A DNA stretch of 7,885 bases from an uncultured Angelakisella sp. (GTDB lineage Bacteria > Bacillota > Clostridia > Oscillospirales > Ruminococcaceae). A model generated the notes under the pieces. The model saw nothing but the letters and a program-made list of their open reading frames with translations, did no database searches and was not told where the DNA came from. Shown one piece after another: positions 6,602-7,885 of the stretch. A program made the position numbers and the translations under genes. The DNA lies in the NCBI GenBank assembly GCA_937914895.1, contig CALGIL010000358.1:1-7885 (forward strand). Reading direction: 5' to 3'. Numbering within the stretch: position 1 is the stretch's first letter; each line of letters starts with the position of its first letter.

Positions 6602-6862
6602 CCTGCAAGGGTCTTTCTGCCTGTCCGCGGGCGGTTTGCCGCACAAACGGGAGCTTTTCCGTATTTCTTCTTGTCCGCGGGCTCCTGCCCCGGACAAAGT
6701 GCCGCCTTTTTGCATTCCTTTTGTACAAGGTGTTCTTTTTCGTCCGCGGGCTCTGGCCCCGGACAAAGTGCCGCCTTGTATATGGACTTTTGCACAAGGT
6801 ATTTCTTCTTGTCCGTGGGCTCTTGCCCCATACAAAGTGCCGCCTTCTTGTGCCGCCTTCTC
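6602..6862 (+). repeat. Tandem array of four hairpin repeat units (R1-R4), same family as 1-56
   Basis: Units begin at about 6602 (R1, degenerate and about 50 bp), 6652 (R2), 6721 (R3) and 6790 (R4); R2-R3 and R3-R4 are exactly 69 bp apart. A unit reads: TTGTACAAGG-like start (diverged in R2), a T/C run, GTCCGCGGGC, a 4-nt loop, GCCCCGGAC, AAAGTGCCGCC, then a variable spacer of about 14 bp. In R2 the stem is TTGTCCG/CGGACAA plus GGGC/GCCC around a TCCT loop with one bulged C, so 11 bp. R3 keeps GTCCG/CGGAC and GGGC/GCCC. R4 keeps the inner GGGC/GCCC but has two mismatches in the outer stem. Together with R0 at base 1 this is a dispersed, partly tandem intergenic repeat. It has no transposase or obvious terminal repeats. 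Confidence 0.85.
6837..6862 (+). repeat. 13-bp tandem duplication at the array end
   Basis: GTGCCGCCTTCTT (6837-6849) is followed at once by GTGCCGCCTTCTC (6850-6862), 12 of 13 bases identical. It duplicates the end of unit R4 and suggests slippage or the relic of a further unit. Confidence 0.7.
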
Positions 6863-6867
6863 CAGAT

Positions 6868-6902
6868 GTTTCCATTTTACCACAGAAAATCTGAAATGGA
6901 AC
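6868..6902 (-). promoter_or_regulatory. Candidate extended -10 promoter within an inverted repeat, upstream of the array
   Basis: On the minus strand TGGTAAAAT (6882-6874) is a TGn extended -10; no good -35 is visible. It lies within an inverted repeat, GTTTCCATTT (6868-6877) against AAATGGAAC (6894-6902), which matches except for one extra T and could be an operator. Transcription would start near 6867 and run through the whole repeat array to the gene starting at 6559, giving a leader of about 300 nt with several hairpins. This is inference from one promoter-like match. Confidence 0.4.
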
Positions 6903-6984
6903 AGGAGAATTCATGAGCATAAGCGAGGATTGGTAAGAAAACGGAAGATGGAAAATCATAAATTAAAAAAACAGATAAAACGTG

Positions 6985-7013
6985 TTGACAAGCCGCGGCG
7001 GGGTGGGTATAAT
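6985..7013 (+). promoter_or_regulatory. Consensus promoter of rplM-rpsI
   Basis: TTGACA (6985-6990), a 17-bp spacer and TATAAT (7008-7013) match the housekeeping sigma consensus exactly. The A/T-rich stretch just upstream (about 6953-6980) resembles an UP element, as expected for a highly expressed ribosomal operon. Transcription would start near 7020, leaving a leader of only about 32 nt, too short for the structured L13 leader known in some Firmicutes. Confidence 0.92.
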
Positions 7014-7051
7014 AATGGCTGTCACTTCAACTTCTAAGGAGGAAACCTGTT

Positions 7052-7480
7052 ATGTCCACCTATATGGAAAAACCGCAGACTGTAAATCGCAAATGGTTTA
7101 TCCTGGACGCCGCCGGCAAGCCCCTGGGCCGCACCGCCGTTCAGGCCGCCGTCATTTTGCGCGGCAAGCATAAACCCACCTACACCCCCCATGTTGACTG
7201 CGGCGACCATGTCATCATCATCAACGCTGCCCAGGCGGTCCTTACCGGCCGCAAGCTGGAGCAGAAGTACTATCGTCACCACTCCGGATGGGTGAGCGGC
7301 CTGAAGGAAACGCAGTACAAAAAGCTTATGGCCGAGCAGCCCGAAAAGGCCATGCTCCTGGCGGTCAAGGGGATGCTCCCCGACACCACCATCGGCCGCA
7401 AGGCCCTGACCCGCTGCCGCGTATTCAAGGACGCCGCCCACAAGCATGAGGCCCAAAAGCCCCAGGCGTGGACACTGTAA
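7052..7480 (+). CDS. rplM: 50S ribosomal protein L13
   Basis: L13 is an early-assembling protein of the large ribosomal subunit that binds 23S rRNA. The 142-residue product is full length for the family and shows its signatures: WFILDAAGKPLGRTA near the N-terminus, LRGKHKPTYTPHVDCGD (37-53), the YYRHHSGWVSGLKE segment, AVKGMLPDTTIGRKAL (about 104-119), and a C-terminal HKHEAQKP. AAGGAGG (7036-7042) lies 9 nt before the ATG. It is the first gene of the conserved rplM-rpsI operon, 18 nt ahead of rpsI. Confidence 0.99.
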   Translation: MSTYMEKPQTVNRKWFILDAAGKPLGRTAVQAAVILRGKHKPTYTPHVDCGDHVIIINAAQAVLTGRKLEQKYYRHHSGWVSGLKETQYKKLMAEQPEKAMLLAVKGMLPDTTIGRKALTRCRVFKDAAHKHEAQKPQAWTL

Positions 7481-7498
7481 AGAAGGAGGACGACTGAT

Positions 7499-7885
7499 AT
7501 GTACGAAAGCAAACCTTATTATTACGGCACGGGCCGCAGAAAAAAAAGTGTCGCCCGGGTGCGTCTGTATGCCGGCACCGGTAAAATTACCATCAACGGC
7601 CGCGACATCGACGACTATTTTGGTCTGGAGACCCTGAAGCTTATCGTCCGCCAGCCCCTGGCCCTGACCAACACCCTGGGCCGGTTTGATATTGTCTGCA
7701 CCGCCGCGGGCGGCGGCATTTCCGGCCAGGCCGGCGCCATCCGCCACGGCATCTCCCGCGCCCTGCTGCAGCACGGCGACGAAATGCGCCCCATTCTGAA
7801 AAAGGCCGGGTTCCTCACCCGCGACCCCAGGATGAAGGAGCGGAAAAAATACGGCCTCAAGGCGGCCCGCCGCGCGCCTCAGTTC
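7499..7885 (+). CDS. rpsI: 30S ribosomal protein S9 (cut by the window end)
   Basis: S9 is a small-subunit protein whose basic C-terminal tail reaches the P-site tRNA. The 129 codons present contain [16 protein letters not shown] near the start, [14 protein letters not shown], the glycine-rich [20 protein letters not shown], and the tail [20 protein letters not shown]. The gene runs off the right edge after APQF; family members normally end APQFSKR, so probably only three residues and the stop are missing. AAGGAGG (7483-7489) lies 9 nt before the ATG at 7499. It is cotranscribed with rplM. Confidence 0.98.
   Translation, partial: MYESKPYYYGTGRRKKSVARVRLYAGTGKITINGRDIDDYFGLETLKLIVRQPLALTNTLGRFDIVCTAAGGGISGQAGAIRHGISRALLQHGDEMRPILKKAGFLTRDPRMKERKKYGLKAARRAPQF

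Noticed and set aside
6602..6862. Repeat array as a CRISPR
   Set aside because: The 69-bp unit is similar along nearly its whole length with only a short variable spacer, copies are diverged, and no cas gene is present.
6560..6883. Upstream extension of the secreted protein into the repeats as a 23-residue repeat protein
   Set aside because: A good ribosome binding site and a signal peptide mark the start at 6559; the extension has no start signal and several other frames are equally open.
6913..6936. Seven-codon ORF MSISEDW preceded by AGGAG, resembling a leader peptide
   Set aside because: It lies before the consensus rplM promoter, so it would not be in that transcript, and there is no attenuator after it.

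Overview
The window looks like chromosomal DNA from a high-GC, Gram-positive anaerobe of the Clostridia, most likely Oscillospiraceae/Ruminococcaceae (a gut-type relative of Faecalibacterium, Flavonifractor or Gemmiger). The reasons are strong AAGGAGG ribosome binding sites, GC-rich coding sequence with AT-rich promoters, the style of the Na/Pi transporter and the GH13 enzyme, and a PdaA-type peptidoglycan deacetylase. This taxonomic placement is inference, not proof. Most of the window is housekeeping sequence; I see no CRISPR array, transposase, phage gene, tRNA or rRNA.

Layout, left to right. 1-56 is one copy of a GC-rich intergenic repeat. It lies just before an extended -10 promoter and an intracellular GH13 alpha-glycosidase (156-2060, +). 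A GC palindrome at about 2097-2120 serves as terminator between this gene and a convergent Na/Pi-cotransporter-type membrane protein (2124-3197, -) that lacks the usual C-terminal PhoU-like domain. Enolase follows (3466-4722, -). Divergent from enolase is a lipoprotein polysaccharide deacetylase of the PdaA type (5002-5967, +), with a Ser/Pro linker and an unusual perfect 13-bp hairpin inside the coding sequence. A stem-loop terminator (6069-6097) separates it from a convergent small secreted protein of unknown function (6104-6559, -). Its upstream region (6560-6880) is filled by a tandem array of the same repeat family seen at position 1. The window ends with a perfect-consensus promoter driving rplM-rpsI (7052-7480 and 7499 to the end, +).

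The genes do not form one pathway. GH13 and enolase belong to intracellular alpha-glucan use and glycolysis, the deacetylase and the small exported protein act at the cell surface, the transporter sits in the membrane, and rplM-rpsI is the universal L13-S9 ribosomal operon. Only rplM-rpsI is a clear operon; the other genes appear to be separate units bounded by stem-loops.

The best candidate for something undescribed is the dispersed, hairpin-forming repeat of about 69 bp. It has one copy at the left edge and four in a row at 6602-6862, in the same orientation, each time just upstream of a plus-strand promoter. At the second site it may also form a long structured leader for the small secreted protein. 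The second most notable signal is the perfect hairpin inside the deacetylase gene.
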